Made by a program: the position numbers and the translations under genes
Shown: in pieces, positions 45,275-54,530 of the stretch
Layout of the letters: each line of letters begins with the position of its first letter
Numbering within the stretch: position 1 is the first letter of the stretch
The notes under the pieces: model-generated
Databases searched by the model: none
Told to the model about the DNA's origin: nothing
Seen by the model: the letters and a program-made list of their open reading frames with translations, nothing else
NCBI GenBank assembly: GCA_029558435.1
Contig: JAKQEZ010000537.1
Span: forward strand, 1 to 64,000
Direction: 5' to 3'
DNA: 64,000 nt
Source: Bacteroidota bacterium
Lineage (GTDB): Bacteria; Bacteroidota; Bacteroidia; Flavobacteriales; Crocinitomicaceae

Positions 45275-46747
45275 TTATTTAGATTCTTCTTTTGGTAAAT
45301 AATGTAAAATTACACGTGCATCTTTTGTAAAATATTTTTTAGCTACACGTTGAATATCTTCGCGAGTAACTTTCATGTATTTTTCCAATTCAACGTTTAC
45401 ATAATTTGCACTTCCACGATATACGTGTGCATCTGCCAACGCTTCGCTGATACCAGAAATTGTTGAATACGAAGAAATTGCTTGGTTTTCAAATTGATTT
45501 CTTACACGCTCAAACTCTTCTTGTGTAATCAATTCGTTTTGAACTTTTTCAATTTGTGCATCAATTTCAGCTAAAATTGCATCCAACTTCACGTCTTTTT
45601 GTGCAATGGCTGCAATAATTTCAGCTCCTGCATTCTCTAAACCATAAGCAAAAGAAAATGCCATAGAAGCCAATTGTTTCTTTTCTACCACATCTTTATT
45701 GATGCGTGAACTAGAACTTCCAGAAAGCACAGAATTTAAAAATTCTAAAGCATACATGTCTTCATTGCGTTGCTCTGGCAATACATACCCTACAAACAAA
45801 GCAGGCAATTGAATGTTATCGTAAACGGTTACCACCTCAGCATTGTTTGGCTTTTGTGAAGGTTTTGCCGGACGTTCAATTGATGTTGGCTTATTGCTAT
45901 ATTCTGCAATCAACGCTTTTGCTTTTGCATTTTTTGAAGCAAAGAAATCTTTAGAATCAAAGATTGATTTTTCAACACCGTATTTCGTTTTGAATTTATC
46001 ATCTTTCAAACTCAAGTAATCTCTATACAAGTTGATTGCTTGTCCTTTTGGAATAGCTTTGAAATATTTGTCAATCCATTTTTTAGTTTGTTCGATGTCG
46101 ATATCACCTGCAATAGACAATGTTGCATTTGAAGGAACATAAAATGTTTGGTAAAAATTCACATAATCCTCTTCTTGCGCTGCATCTAAGTGCTCCATGC
46201 TACCAATTGGTTGCCATCCGTAAGTTGAATTAGGAAACAAACGGTCAAACAATTCTTTGATAAACGTTGCATACGGCTGATTATCAACACGCTGACGTTT
46301 TTCTTCTTTTACTACACTGCGCTGTGTTTCAATTCCTACGCTGTCCACTTTTGCGTGCAACATACGCTCAGATTCCAACCACAAACCTAATTCCAACTGA
46401 TTAGAAGGCAATAATTCAAAATAAAACGTTCTGTCCATTGACGTATTTGCGTTCAATGCACCTCCGTTTTTCTCCACATATTCGCTGTATTCACCGCGAC
46501 CAATGTTTTTTGAACCTTCAAACAATAAATGCTCAAAGAAGTGTGCAAAACCTGTTCTGTCTGGTTTTTCATTCTTTGAACCCACATGATAAAGTACAGA
46601 AACTGCTACGATAGGCGTAGATTTTTCTTGGTGTAGGATTACGTGAATCCCATTTGGTAAGTCGTATTCTACGAATTCAATTTTTTGTTGAGCCATTGAA
46701 CCGAAGGACATGCAACCTACGATGATTCCTAAAACTAGTTTTTTCAT
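45275..46747 (-). CDS. M16 family zinc metallopeptidase, active subunit
   Basis: This 490-residue exported peptidase has a signal peptide (about 1-19, ending GSMAQ). The inverted zinc motif HFFEH is at 69-73, with the downstream glutamate in SVVKEEKRQR (about 145) as third zinc ligand. Two M16 halves follow, the second containing VGYVLPEQRNEDMYALEFLNSVLSG. It would cleave peptides in the periplasm. It lies directly upstream of the inactive M16 partner, an arrangement known for active/inactive M16B pairs. Confidence 0.93.
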   Translation of the reverse strand: MKKLVLGIIVGCMSFGSMAQQKIEFVEYDLPNGIHVILHQEKSTPIVAVSVLYHVGSKNEKPDRTGFAHFFEHLLFEGSKNIGRGEYSEYVEKNGGALNANTSMDRTFYFELLPSNQLELGLWLESERMLHAKVDSVGIETQRSVVKEEKRQRVDNQPYATFIKELFDRLFPNSTYGWQPIGSMEHLDAAQEEDYVNFYQTFYVPSNATLSIAGDIDIEQTKKWIDKYFKAIPKGQAINLYRDYLSLKDDKFKTKYGVEKSIFDSKDFFASKNAKAKALIAEYSNKPTSIERPAKPSQKPNNAEVVTVYDNIQLPALFVGYVLPEQRNEDMYALEFLNSVLSGSSSSRINKDVVEKKQLASMAFSFAYGLENAGAEIIAAIAQKDVKLDAILAEIDAQIEKVQNELITQEEFERVRNQFENQAISSYSTISGISEALADAHVYRGSANYVNVELEKYMKVTREDIQRVAKKYFTKDARVILHYLPKEESK

Positions 46748-46866
46748 TCGTTACATTTTTTTACAAATTAAATCAATCTTTTGTAAAAATGCTAATGAAT
46801 TACTTCAATGGTTGAAAATATGGGTAAACGGTTTATTCAAAGGATGAAAATCAGAAAAAGGTTTTT

Positions 46867-47415
46867 TTAGATATTTCCTTTAATTCCAAATCCTTTTAGT
46901 GCAATGGATGATTTAAAAACAGGCGTTGAACTGCTCATAGCCACCGTATCGGGTTGAAATTTCAATTGTACCGTATATGTTTTTAAATTTTCTAACGATT
47001 TATTGACACTTGCTTTGATGCCATCGGTTAATGTTGGATCCAACGTCATTTCAAGCGTATCGTCTGCTGGTGTAATTACCGAATGCTTGTCTGCAGCAAC
47101 CACCACACGAAATTTCATCAAGGTTGTAATGTTGTCAACTTTCACTTCTGGAATGAACAATGTATCCACTTGCCCATTATACAAACGTGCCAAATCATAC
47201 GAAACAGTGTCCACCTCTAATTTCATCCACTCTGAATTGGATTTTTTGGTAGCGTAATTCAACCACACTTCTTTGATTCTTACAGTTGCTTTTTTAGCCA
47301 CTACTTTATCCGATGACAAGGTAACTTCAAACGAAGCATATTTGTCTTTTTTACAAGAAACCGCTGTAAAAGCAATGATTACAACAACGAATAACCAGTG
47401 AAATGTATTTTTCAT
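46867..47415 (-). CDS. DUF4382-like lipoprotein
   Basis: This protein of about 182 residues, from ATG 47415, has a lipoprotein signal ending FTAVSC followed by KKD. The body resembles DUF4382 beta-sandwich proteins: KATVRIKEVWLNY, WMKLEVDTVSYDLARLYNGQVDTLFIPEVKVDNI and a late hydrophobic strand pair. Such proteins are envelope lipoproteins of unknown role in Bacteroidota. It lies 36 bp downstream of the DegT aminotransferase gene on the same strand but has a plausible promoter of its own. Confidence 0.7.
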   Translation of the reverse strand: MKNTFHWLFVVVIIAFTAVSCKKDKYASFEVTLSSDKVVAKKATVRIKEVWLNYATKKSNSEWMKLEVDTVSYDLARLYNGQVDTLFIPEVKVDNITTLMKFRVVVAADKHSVITPADDTLEMTLDPTLTDGIKASVNKSLENLKTYTVQLKFQPDTVAMSSSTPVFKSSIALKGFGIKGNI

Positions 47416-47436
47416 ATTGTGTGCGTTTGGTTCTAG

Positions 47437-47444
47437 CAAAGATA
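47437..47444 (-). promoter_or_regulatory. Putative -7 element for the DUF4382-like gene
   Basis: The minus strand reads TATCTTTG, an exact TAnnTTTG match, just past the aminotransferase stop codon and 21 bp before ATG 47415. Confidence 0.5.
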
Positions 47445-47450
47445 CAATTA

Positions 47451-48656
47451 TTATTTTACAACAGCTTTATACGCTTCTTTCACAGCTTGGATTACTGTTT
47501 GCACTTGCTCGTCGGTTAAATCAAAGTAAACAGGCAACGAAATTTCATTGGCATATTTGTTCCATGTTTCTGGATAATCTTCCATTTTATACCCGCGTTT
47601 TTTGTAAGCCGTTAACGTTGGCAAAGGCAAGAAATGCACGTTTACAGAAACATCACGATCAAAAATTTGTTGCATCACGGCATCACGCTGTTGCTCAGTT
47701 ATCCCTTTGATGCGCAACAAATACAAGTGGTAACATGTTTCACGATTTTCGTCTTTGAATTTTGGTGCAATTGCCCAATCTTCGTTGGCAAAACCAGCAT
47801 TGTAGCGATCAAAAATATGTTGTCTTCTGTCTAAATTTTCTTGGTAGCGATCCAATTCAATCAATCCAATAGCAGCTTGCAAATCGGTCATGTTGCATTT
47901 AAAACCTGGTTCTTCCACATCGTAGCGCCAGTTTCCTTTTTGTGTTTTTGCCAATGCATCTTTGTTTTGACCGTGTAAAATGAGCGTACAAAAATGCTTG
48001 TAAATTGCCTCGGCATCAAAAGAAGCTGGTAAATTAAAGCAAATTGCTCCACCCTCTGCTGTTGTTAGGTTTTTTACTGCGTGAAATGAAAAAGTGCTAA
48101 TATCGGCAAGAGCACCCGCTTTTTTCCCATTCATGGTTGCTCCAAAACTATGAGCTGCATCCGAAATCAATAAAATTCTACCTAATTTTTCTTGCAAGTC
48201 ATTGTTGGGTTGAAATTGCGATTTTGCGCCCTCAATCACTTCATACAATTTTTCGTAATCGCAAGGAAAACCTGCAATATCCACGGCAATAATTGCTTTT
48301 GTGCGCGGCGTGATGGCTGCTTTTACTTTTTCTGCATCGATGTTAAAATCTTCTGCACCAATATCCACCATTACTGGTTTTGCACCAGCGTGAACAATCA
48401 CATTGGCACTTGCGCAATAGGTGTAGGCAGGTAAAATCACCTCATCTCCTTCTTTAATTCCCCACCAATGCAACAATACTTGCATTCCCATTGTCCACGA
48501 GTTTACAGCAACCGTTGCTTTACAACCTGTGTATTCTGTAATTCGTTTTTCAAAGTTTTTGGTACGTGGACCTGTTGTTATCCATCCGCTTAACAAAGCA
48601 GCGGTTACTTCATCTACAACTTTTTGGTCGATGCGTGGTGGTGAAAAAGGAATCAT
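47451..48656 (-). CDS. DegT/DnrJ/EryC1/StrS family PLP-dependent sugar aminotransferase
   Basis: This 401-residue enzyme begins IPFSPPRIDQKVVDEV...GWITTGPRTKNFE, typical of the family. The PLP-binding lysine is in FSFHAVKNLTTAEGGAI (about 186-202), preceded by LISDAAHSFGA with the cofactor-contacting aspartate. It probably transfers an amino group to a nucleotide-linked keto-sugar for surface glycans. The neighbours are not sugar genes, so the product is unknown. It is close to family length and complete. Confidence 0.92.
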   Translation of the reverse strand: MIPFSPPRIDQKVVDEVTAALLSGWITTGPRTKNFEKRITEYTGCKATVAVNSWTMGMQVLLHWWGIKEGDEVILPAYTYCASANVIVHAGAKPVMVDIGAEDFNIDAEKVKAAITPRTKAIIAVDIAGFPCDYEKLYEVIEGAKSQFQPNNDLQEKLGRILLISDAAHSFGATMNGKKAGALADISTFSFHAVKNLTTAEGGAICFNLPASFDAEAIYKHFCTLILHGQNKDALAKTQKGNWRYDVEEPGFKCNMTDLQAAIGLIELDRYQENLDRRQHIFDRYNAGFANEDWAIAPKFKDENRETCYHLYLLRIKGITEQQRDAVMQQIFDRDVSVNVHFLPLPTLTAYKKRGYKMEDYPETWNKYANEISLPVYFDLTDEQVQTVIQAVKEAYKAVVK

Positions 48657-48736
48657 AATTTATTGATTTTATTGTTGCGAAAGTAGTAAAAAACTACATT
48701 GATTGTTGTGTTGAATGTTGAATTTATAAAAAAATA

Positions 48737-49177
48737 CTAGCGCTTGGATTTGAAAAAATCAACCACCAATTTACTGCATTGTTCGGCCAATAAACCGCCT
48801 TCAACTTTTGTTTTTGGATGGTAAATTCCGGCAAACCTTCCTGCTCCTCTTTTTTCATCGCTTGCTCCAAAAACAATACGGTCTATTTGCGACCAATACA
48901 ACGCTCCGGCACACATTACGCAAGGCTCCATGGTAACATACAACGTACATTCGTTTAAATATTTTGCTCCAATGTTGCCACTTGCCGCAGTTATGGCTTG
49001 CATTTCAGCATGAGCGGTAGTATCGTTCAAACATTCTGTCAAGTTGTGGCCGCGTGAAATGATTTGATTATTGGCAACAATTACCGCTCCAATGGGCACT
49101 TCATCTTTTTCAAGTGCTTTTTGTGCCTCTAGGATGGCTTGTTTCATGAAATATTCGTCGTTGAACGGAGAAAGCAT
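48737..49177 (-). CDS. tadA: tRNA-specific adenosine-34 deaminase (nucleoside deaminase family)
   Basis: This 146-residue zinc enzyme shows TAHAEMQAI (H56, E58) and MEPCVMCAGAL (C86, C89), the deaminase metal and proton-shuttle residues, and RIVFGASDEKRGAG, typical of TadA. It converts A34 to inosine in tRNA-Arg. Guanine or cytosine deaminase relatives are alternatives but lack the RGAG segment. It is alone, divergent from the membrane-anchored unknown protein. Confidence 0.9.
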   Translation of the reverse strand: MLSPFNDEYFMKQAILEAQKALEKDEVPIGAVIVANNQIISRGHNLTECLNDTTAHAEMQAITAASGNIGAKYLNECTLYVTMEPCVMCAGALYWSQIDRIVFGASDEKRGAGRFAGIYHPKTKVEGGLLAEQCSKLVVDFFKSKR

Positions 49178-49281
49178 AACTTTTTAGTGTCGAAATTACG
49201 TTATTTATGCTGATTTTGGCACAAAAATGAACGATTTCAATAAAATTTTATAAAAATAAAGAGCTAACATAAGAGTTTCTC

Positions 49282-49289
49282 TATCTTTG
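49282..49289 (+). promoter_or_regulatory. Putative -7 element for the gene at 49296
   Basis: TATCTTTG exactly matches TAnnTTTG, 6 bp before ATG 49296. A TTG inside this element is in frame but is promoter sequence rather than a start. Confidence 0.5.
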
Positions 49290-49295
49290 TTTTGC

Positions 49296-50582
49296 ATGAA
49301 AAAGAAAATAAATACACTTATTTCACTCAGTTCGGGCATTGTGCTCTTGGTGATTTTGTGGGGATTGTATGCCTCTTTGTTTTTATATTCTTTTCAAAGC
49401 AAAGCTCCCGAACATCATTTTGTGGTGCCAGAAAATGCTTCGTTGGTAGTTGAATTGGACGGACGCGATGTGTTGTTTGATTTTCTCAACAGTACTTTTA
49501 TCAAAGGTGAAGGCGATGAAATTGTGCAACTCATTAAAAACAGTAACAAAAAAACAGATGAAACCCAGCAATTTGGTATCAATTGGTTGCAACCTGTTAT
49601 TTATTTTCAATCAACTTATAAGCAGCAACCTGTAAAAGGAATAATTGTGCAAATCATCAATGCCCATGAATGGAAAAACAATAGCACAAACTTCTTCAAC
49701 CAACGTTGTGTTTCACAATCCGACGAAAATTCGGGTATTATTGTTCATTCCAACCAACTTTCTGAAAAAGAATTGCAACAATTTGCTCAACAATTGTATA
49801 AAAAAGAAGTGTTGGTGGGTAAAAAATTAGCCGACAACCACATCGTTCAGCTAAAAAACAATTCCAACAATTGGCAATCCAACTTAGATGTGCAAATAAA
49901 CGATACAGCGATTGTTTCAAAAGGTAGTGTATCGCTTGATAAATCGTACACATCAACTTATGTGCAATACAAATTAACACCCGCTGATTTTCATTTTACT
50001 ACGGATGTAATTACAGACCAGCTCAACGATAGTCTTCAAAAGCTCATTGGAACCAATTTAGCATTGACGGGTGTGAGTATTAATTACCGAGGAATTATTG
50101 TGGACAACATCAACAATGAAATGGCATTGATTCCAGATGCCGATTTTGTGTTGAGTTTTAAGCAAGCAACAACGATGGAGCAATTTGTGAGTAATATTCC
50201 CAATGCTGTTTTTTCTTTCGATAAAGAAACAGTAACCATTGGCAAACGTATTTTTCACATTCGCCAATTGTCTAAAAACTCTATTTATTTTGGAAAAACA
50301 AAAGCTCCAGAGCTTCATCCCAACCGTCAGCATGTTGGTTTATACATAAAAGGAGCGTTGAAACCGTTAATTACGATTGAGGGTAGCAAATTGGTACAAG
50401 CAATTGTGCGCATGAGTGCTCCCTACGTGTTGGCTACAGAATTATCAAACGAAGTTGTCAATTGCACCATTGCATTAACCTCTACTGGAAAAAACACGTA
50501 TGATTTAGATGCGGCTTTTCGATTCAAGGGCAAAGAAGCTCGTTTATCACTTTTAAAAGTAGTGTTAAAAGCTGCGCAATAA
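49296..50582 (+). CDS. Membrane-anchored protein of unknown function
   Basis: I do not recognise the family of this protein of about 428 residues. A short basic N-terminus (MKKKINTL) precedes one hydrophobic helix (SLSSGIVLLVILWGLYASLFLY), so the rest is predicted periplasmic. The body is rich in N, Q and beta-type patterns, with no cysteine motif or catalytic site seen. A region near residues 205-330 alternates hydrophobic strands (ADFHFTTDVITDQLNDSL; LALTGVSINYRGIIVDN). It converges on the ALDH gene through a shared hairpin. A structural or assembly role is possible but not supported by evidence. Confidence 0.8.
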   Translation: MKKKINTLISLSSGIVLLVILWGLYASLFLYSFQSKAPEHHFVVPENASLVVELDGRDVLFDFLNSTFIKGEGDEIVQLIKNSNKKTDETQQFGINWLQPVIYFQSTYKQQPVKGIIVQIINAHEWKNNSTNFFNQRCVSQSDENSGIIVHSNQLSEKELQQFAQQLYKKEVLVGKKLADNHIVQLKNNSNNWQSNLDVQINDTAIVSKGSVSLDKSYTSTYVQYKLTPADFHFTTDVITDQLNDSLQKLIGTNLALTGVSINYRGIIVDNINNEMALIPDADFVLSFKQATTMEQFVSNIPNAVFSFDKETVTIGKRIFHIRQLSKNSIYFGKTKAPELHPNRQHVGLYIKGALKPLITIEGSKLVQAIVRMSAPYVLATELSNEVVNCTIALTSTGKNTYDLDAAFRFKGKEARLSLLKVVLKAAQ

Positions 50583-50617
50583 AAAAATGGGATGTCGTTT
50601 GCACAACACCCCATTTC
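50582..50617 (-). terminator. Rho-independent terminator of the ALDH gene (hairpin shared with the converging gene)
   Basis: A 14-position stem (50586-50599/50604-50617, 12 pairs) with a TTGC loop lies between converging genes. The minus-strand side ends in seven T (complement of 50582-50588). Confidence 0.8.
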
Positions 50618-50637
50618 GTATCCATTCAATTCTTGTT

Positions 50638-52194
50638 TTACAAATCAAATTTAATTCCTTGTGCTAATGGCAAGCTATCGGAATAGTTGATAGTATTTGT
50701 TTGACGGCGCATATACACTTTCCAAGCGTCAGAACCTGATTCACGGCCTCCACCTGTTTCTTTTTCGCCACCAAAGGCACCACCAATTTCAGCACCCGAA
50801 GTACCGATGTTTACATTGGCAATACCACAATCTGAACCAGCTTGCGACAAGAATTTTTCTGCTTCTTTTAAATTATTAGTCATAATTGCAGAAGACAAAC
50901 CTTGCGGCACATCGTTTTGAATAGCAATTGCATTTTCAACACCACCTTTGTATTTAATTAAATATAAAATTGGTGCAAATGTTTCGTGTTGAACAATTTG
51001 GAAATGATTTTGAACCTCACAAATTGCAGGTTTCACATACATTCCAGATTCATATCCTTCGCCAGTTAAAACTTCACCACCTGTGATGACAGTTCCACCT
51101 TCTTCTTTTACTTGTTTCAACGCATTTGTAAACGCATCAACAGCCAATTGGTCGATAAGCGGTCCAACATGGTTATTTTGATCCAATGGGTTACCAATTT
51201 TCAACTGACCATAAGCTTTCACCATTGCTTCTTTTACTTTGTCATATACTTCTTCATGGATGATTAAACGACGTGTAGATGTACAACGTTGTCCACATGT
51301 TCCCACAGCACCAAATACAGCACCTGGAACAACCATTTTCAAATCAGCACTTGGCGTAATGATGATGGCATTGTTACCACCCAACTCCAATAAAGAGCGA
51401 CCCAAGCGTGCACCCACTGCAGCACCTACAGATTTACCCATTCTTGTTGAACCTGTTGCAGAAACTAACGGAACGCGTTTATCCTCTGCCATTAATTTTC
51501 CTAATGTTGCATCGCCAATTACCAAGTTAGAAACACCTTCTGGTACCGCATTTGCGTCAAAAACTTGTTTAATAATTTGTTGACAAGCAAGCGCTGTGAT
51601 AGGTGTTTTTTCGGATGGTTTCCAAATTGTAACGTCACCACAAACCCAAGCCAATGCTGTGTTCCAGCTCCAAACGGCAACTGGGAAGTTGAACGCAGAA
51701 ATAATTCCTACAACTCCAAGCGGATGGTATTGCTCATACATTCTGTGTCCAGGTCTTTCCGAATGCATCGTTAAACCATACAACTGACGTGATAAACCAA
51801 CTGCAAAATCGCAGATATCAATCATTTCTTGTACTTCGCCCAATCCTTCTTGCAACGATTTCCCCATTTCGTAAGAAACCAACGTTCCTAAAGCTGTTTT
51901 GTACTCGCGCAATTTTTCTCCAAACTGACGAACAACCTCTCCTCTTTTTGGTGCAGGCCACATTCTCCATTCTTCAAAAGCCTCTTGTGCTTTTAATACA
52001 ATTGCTTCGTAATCAACTTCTGTTGCAGAATCAACCGTTGAAATAAGTGAATTATCTACTGGTGAGTAAGATGCAATTTTTTCGCCTCTTGTATTGAACC
52101 ATCTGCCGCCTGTTGAAGCGCCATTGTTTACTGCTTCTATTCCTAATTCTTCAAGGATTTGTTGAATCCCAAAATCGTTTATGACTTCTGACAT
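50638..52194 (-). CDS. Aldehyde dehydrogenase, ALDH7 (aminoadipate-semialdehyde dehydrogenase-like)
   Basis: This 518-residue NAD-dependent dehydrogenase has the general base in LLELGGNNA (about E270) and the catalytic cysteine in GTCGQRCTSTRR (about C304), the ALDH7/antiquitin form of the motif. ISAFNFPVAVWSWN and GDVTIWKPSEKTP form the cofactor and substrate region. ALDH7 enzymes oxidise alpha-aminoadipate semialdehyde in lysine breakdown and other aldehydes. The substrate here is not established because no lysine pathway genes are adjacent. It is monocistronic. Confidence 0.92.
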   Translation of the reverse strand: MSEVINDFGIQQILEELGIEAVNNGASTGGRWFNTRGEKIASYSPVDNSLISTVDSATEVDYEAIVLKAQEAFEEWRMWPAPKRGEVVRQFGEKLREYKTALGTLVSYEMGKSLQEGLGEVQEMIDICDFAVGLSRQLYGLTMHSERPGHRMYEQYHPLGVVGIISAFNFPVAVWSWNTALAWVCGDVTIWKPSEKTPITALACQQIIKQVFDANAVPEGVSNLVIGDATLGKLMAEDKRVPLVSATGSTRMGKSVGAAVGARLGRSLLELGGNNAIIITPSADLKMVVPGAVFGAVGTCGQRCTSTRRLIIHEEVYDKVKEAMVKAYGQLKIGNPLDQNNHVGPLIDQLAVDAFTNALKQVKEEGGTVITGGEVLTGEGYESGMYVKPAICEVQNHFQIVQHETFAPILYLIKYKGGVENAIAIQNDVPQGLSSAIMTNNLKEAEKFLSQAGSDCGIANVNIGTSGAEIGGAFGGEKETGGGRESGSDAWKVYMRRQTNTINYSDSLPLAQGIKFDL

Positions 52195-52217
52195 TTTAAC
52201 TTAGTTTTAATATTTCA

Positions 52218-52225
52218 CAAATATA
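52218..52225 (-). promoter_or_regulatory. Putative -7 element for the ALDH7 gene
   Basis: The minus strand reads TATATTTG, an exact TAnnTTTG match, 23 bp before ATG 52194. A TTTG lies 23 bp further upstream, a long but possible spacer. Confidence 0.5.
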
Positions 52226-52326
52226 ATATATTTTCAAAAGAAAATGAACAAATACTTATCAACTGCATTTGATTTTCACATCTATAAAAAGTTTGTTAAA
52301 TTTACGTTTTCTAAATCAATAAAACT

Positions 52327-54360
52327 ATGAAACGCATCTATTTGCCAGTAGGCATTTTTGTTTTGGGAATGGCTTTATTTAGTTGTTCGCAAAAAGCAAC
52401 CGATAAAAATACAGAAAACATGGAAATTGTAAGTGAAATTGGCGACATCAAAGTGGATCGTTTTGCCGATGTTCAAGTATTGCGCTACGAAATAAAAGAT
52501 TTTGACAAGTTAACCTTGAACCAAAAAAAATTGGTGTACTATCTTTCTCAAGCTGGATTGGCGGGAAGGGACATCAATTACGATCAAAACAATCCCTACA
52601 ACATACGCATCCGCAAAGCATTGGAAGCTATTTTTGAAAACTACAAAGGCGAAAGAACTGGCGATGACTGGAATAACTTTGAGGTATATGCCAAACAAGT
52701 ATGGTTTTCAAACGGAATTCACCACCATTATGGGATGGATAAGTTCAACCCGAAATTTTCAAAAGATTATTTTCAATCGTTGTTAAAAGCTGTGAATCAC
52801 ACGCTTGATGCAGCAACATTGGAAGTAATGTTTAATCCTGAAATTGCTAAATCAAGAAAAATTAAAGATCCGAAACAAGACATCATTGTTGCTTCGGCAA
52901 ATGGGTTTTATGGCGATGGCATTACCCTAAAAATGGTAGAAGATTTTTATGCCAATGTGAAAAGTCCCGACCCTAAGCGTCCGCTTGAAATTGGATTAAA
53001 TTCAACGTTGATTTTAAACAATGGAAAAGTGCAAGAAGATGTTTGGAAATCGGGCGGAAAATATGGTAAAGCAATTGAACAAGTTATTTTTTGGTTGAAA
53101 AAAGCAACCACTGTTGCCGAAAATGCACAACAAAAGGCAGCCTTGGAAAAACTGATTGAATATTACCAAACAGGTGATTTAAAAACGTGGGACGATTACA
53201 ACATTTTGTGGGCGCAATCTACCAAAGGCGATATTGACTGGATTAATGGTTTTATTGAAGTGTATGGCGATGCATTGGGAATGCGTGCCAATTTTGAAAG
53301 CATAGTTCAAATTACCGATTTTGAAGCTTCTAAGCAAATGAAGGCTTTGGCAGAAAATGCACAATGGTTTGAGGACAATTCAACCATCATGGATGAGCAC
53401 AAAAAGAAAAAAGTAAAAGGTGTAAGTTACAAAGTGGTGCAAGCAGCCAGTGAATCGGGAGATGCTTCTCCTTCTACTCCAATTGGTGTGAATTTACCTA
53501 ACAACAACTGGATTCGTGAAGAATACGGCTCTAAATCGGTGAGTTTAGGAAACATCATTGAGGCTTATGACAAAGCTGGTGGAAAAGGAATGATAGATGA
53601 ATTTGGTTATTCCAAAGAAGAAAAAGAACGTGCTCAAAAACATGCTTATTTGGGCGGCAAATTGCATACGGCATTGCACGAAGTTATTGGTCACGCTTCT
53701 GGTGTAATTAACCCAGGTGTTGGTCAGCCTTCAGAATCACTCAAACAATATGCAAGCACCTTGGAAGAAGCACGTGCAGATTTGGTGGGATTGTATTATA
53801 TCTACGACCAAAAAATGATTGATTTAGGACTTATTCCATCGTTTGAAGTGGCAAAAGCAGAATACGACGGCTACATCAGAAATGGGATGATGACGCAATT
53901 GCAACGTTTGGAACTGGGGCAACAATTAACCGAAGAGCACATGCAAAACCGTCAATTGGTGGCAAGTTGGGCGTATGAAAAAGGGCAGAAAGACAAAGTC
54001 ATTGAAAAAATTGTAAAAGACGGAAAAACGTATTTTGTGGTGAACGATTACCTTAAATTACGTGATTTATTTGGGCAATTGTTACGCGAAATTCAACGTA
54101 TAAAATCAGAAGGCGATTTTAAAGCGGGGCAAGCATTGGTGGATAACTACGGTGTAAAAGTGGACAGAGCTTTGCACCAAGAAGTATTGACGCGTGTGAA
54201 ACCGTTAAACATTGCGCCCTATTCTGGTTTTGTGAACCCAACATTGGTTCCAATAAGGGATAACAACGGTGAAATCATTGATGTGAAAGTTTCTTACGAT
54301 ATGAATTTTGTGGAGCAAATGCTACATTATGGTAAGAACTATAGTTTTTTGGAGAAATAA
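52327..54360 (+). CDS. Dipeptidyl peptidase III-like lipoprotein (peptidase M49)
   Basis: This 677-residue zinc peptidase has a lipoprotein signal ending LFSC (C20). The M49 zinc motif is HEVIGH at 451-456 (family form HExxGH), with the third ligand glutamate in EEARAD (about E480). The N-terminal KLVYYLSQAGLAGRDINYDQNNPYNI region fits bacterial DPP III. The enzyme removes dipeptides from peptide N-termini. Unlike the cytosolic animal enzyme, this one is probably anchored in the periplasm or on the cell surface. It is monocistronic and ends at a strong terminator. Confidence 0.92.
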   Translation: MKRIYLPVGIFVLGMALFSCSQKATDKNTENMEIVSEIGDIKVDRFADVQVLRYEIKDFDKLTLNQKKLVYYLSQAGLAGRDINYDQNNPYNIRIRKALEAIFENYKGERTGDDWNNFEVYAKQVWFSNGIHHHYGMDKFNPKFSKDYFQSLLKAVNHTLDAATLEVMFNPEIAKSRKIKDPKQDIIVASANGFYGDGITLKMVEDFYANVKSPDPKRPLEIGLNSTLILNNGKVQEDVWKSGGKYGKAIEQVIFWLKKATTVAENAQQKAALEKLIEYYQTGDLKTWDDYNILWAQSTKGDIDWINGFIEVYGDALGMRANFESIVQITDFEASKQMKALAENAQWFEDNSTIMDEHKKKKVKGVSYKVVQAASESGDASPSTPIGVNLPNNNWIREEYGSKSVSLGNIIEAYDKAGGKGMIDEFGYSKEEKERAQKHAYLGGKLHTALHEVIGHASGVINPGVGQPSESLKQYASTLEEARADLVGLYYIYDQKMIDLGLIPSFEVAKAEYDGYIRNGMMTQLQRLELGQQLTEEHMQNRQLVASWAYEKGQKDKVIEKIVKDGKTYFVVNDYLKLRDLFGQLLREIQRIKSEGDFKAGQALVDNYGVKVDRALHQEVLTRVKPLNIAPYSGFVNPTLVPIRDNNGEIIDVKVSYDMNFVEQMLHYGKNYSFLEK

Positions 54361-54378
54361 AAAAGTGAAATAAACAGG

Positions 54379-54408
54379 AAGCCGGAGCGTTAAAACTTCG
54401 GCTTTTTT
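54379..54408 (+). terminator. Rho-independent terminator after the DPP III gene
   Basis: AAGCCGGAG/CTTCGGCTT (54379-54387/54396-54404, one G-T pair, 8-nt loop) is followed by TTTTTT. Confidence 0.88.
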
Positions 54409-54422
54409 CTTGCTATTTTTGA

Positions 54423-54454
54423 TGATATCGAACTATGTCGATATGTCGATATCA
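54423..54454. promoter_or_regulatory. Inverted repeat with internal tandem repeat upstream of tatA
   Basis: TGATATCGA (54423-54431) and TCGATATCA (54446-54454) are perfect inverted arms. Between and overlapping them, ATGTCGAT occurs twice in tandem (54435-54450). It lies about 55 bp upstream of the tatA -7 element and may be a regulator binding site. Confidence 0.4.
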
Positions 54455-54506
54455 CCCAACAAACGTTAATTTTAACAAATCAGCTCAACATCTGCGTAAA
54501 AAATCT

Positions 54507-54514
54507 TAATTTTG
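54507..54514 (+). promoter_or_regulatory. Putative -7 element for tatA
   Basis: TAATTTTG matches TAnnTTTG, 16 bp before the GTG start at 54531. No clear -33 TTTG was seen. Confidence 0.45.
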
Positions 54515-54530
54515 AAAAAAAATAAAAGAA

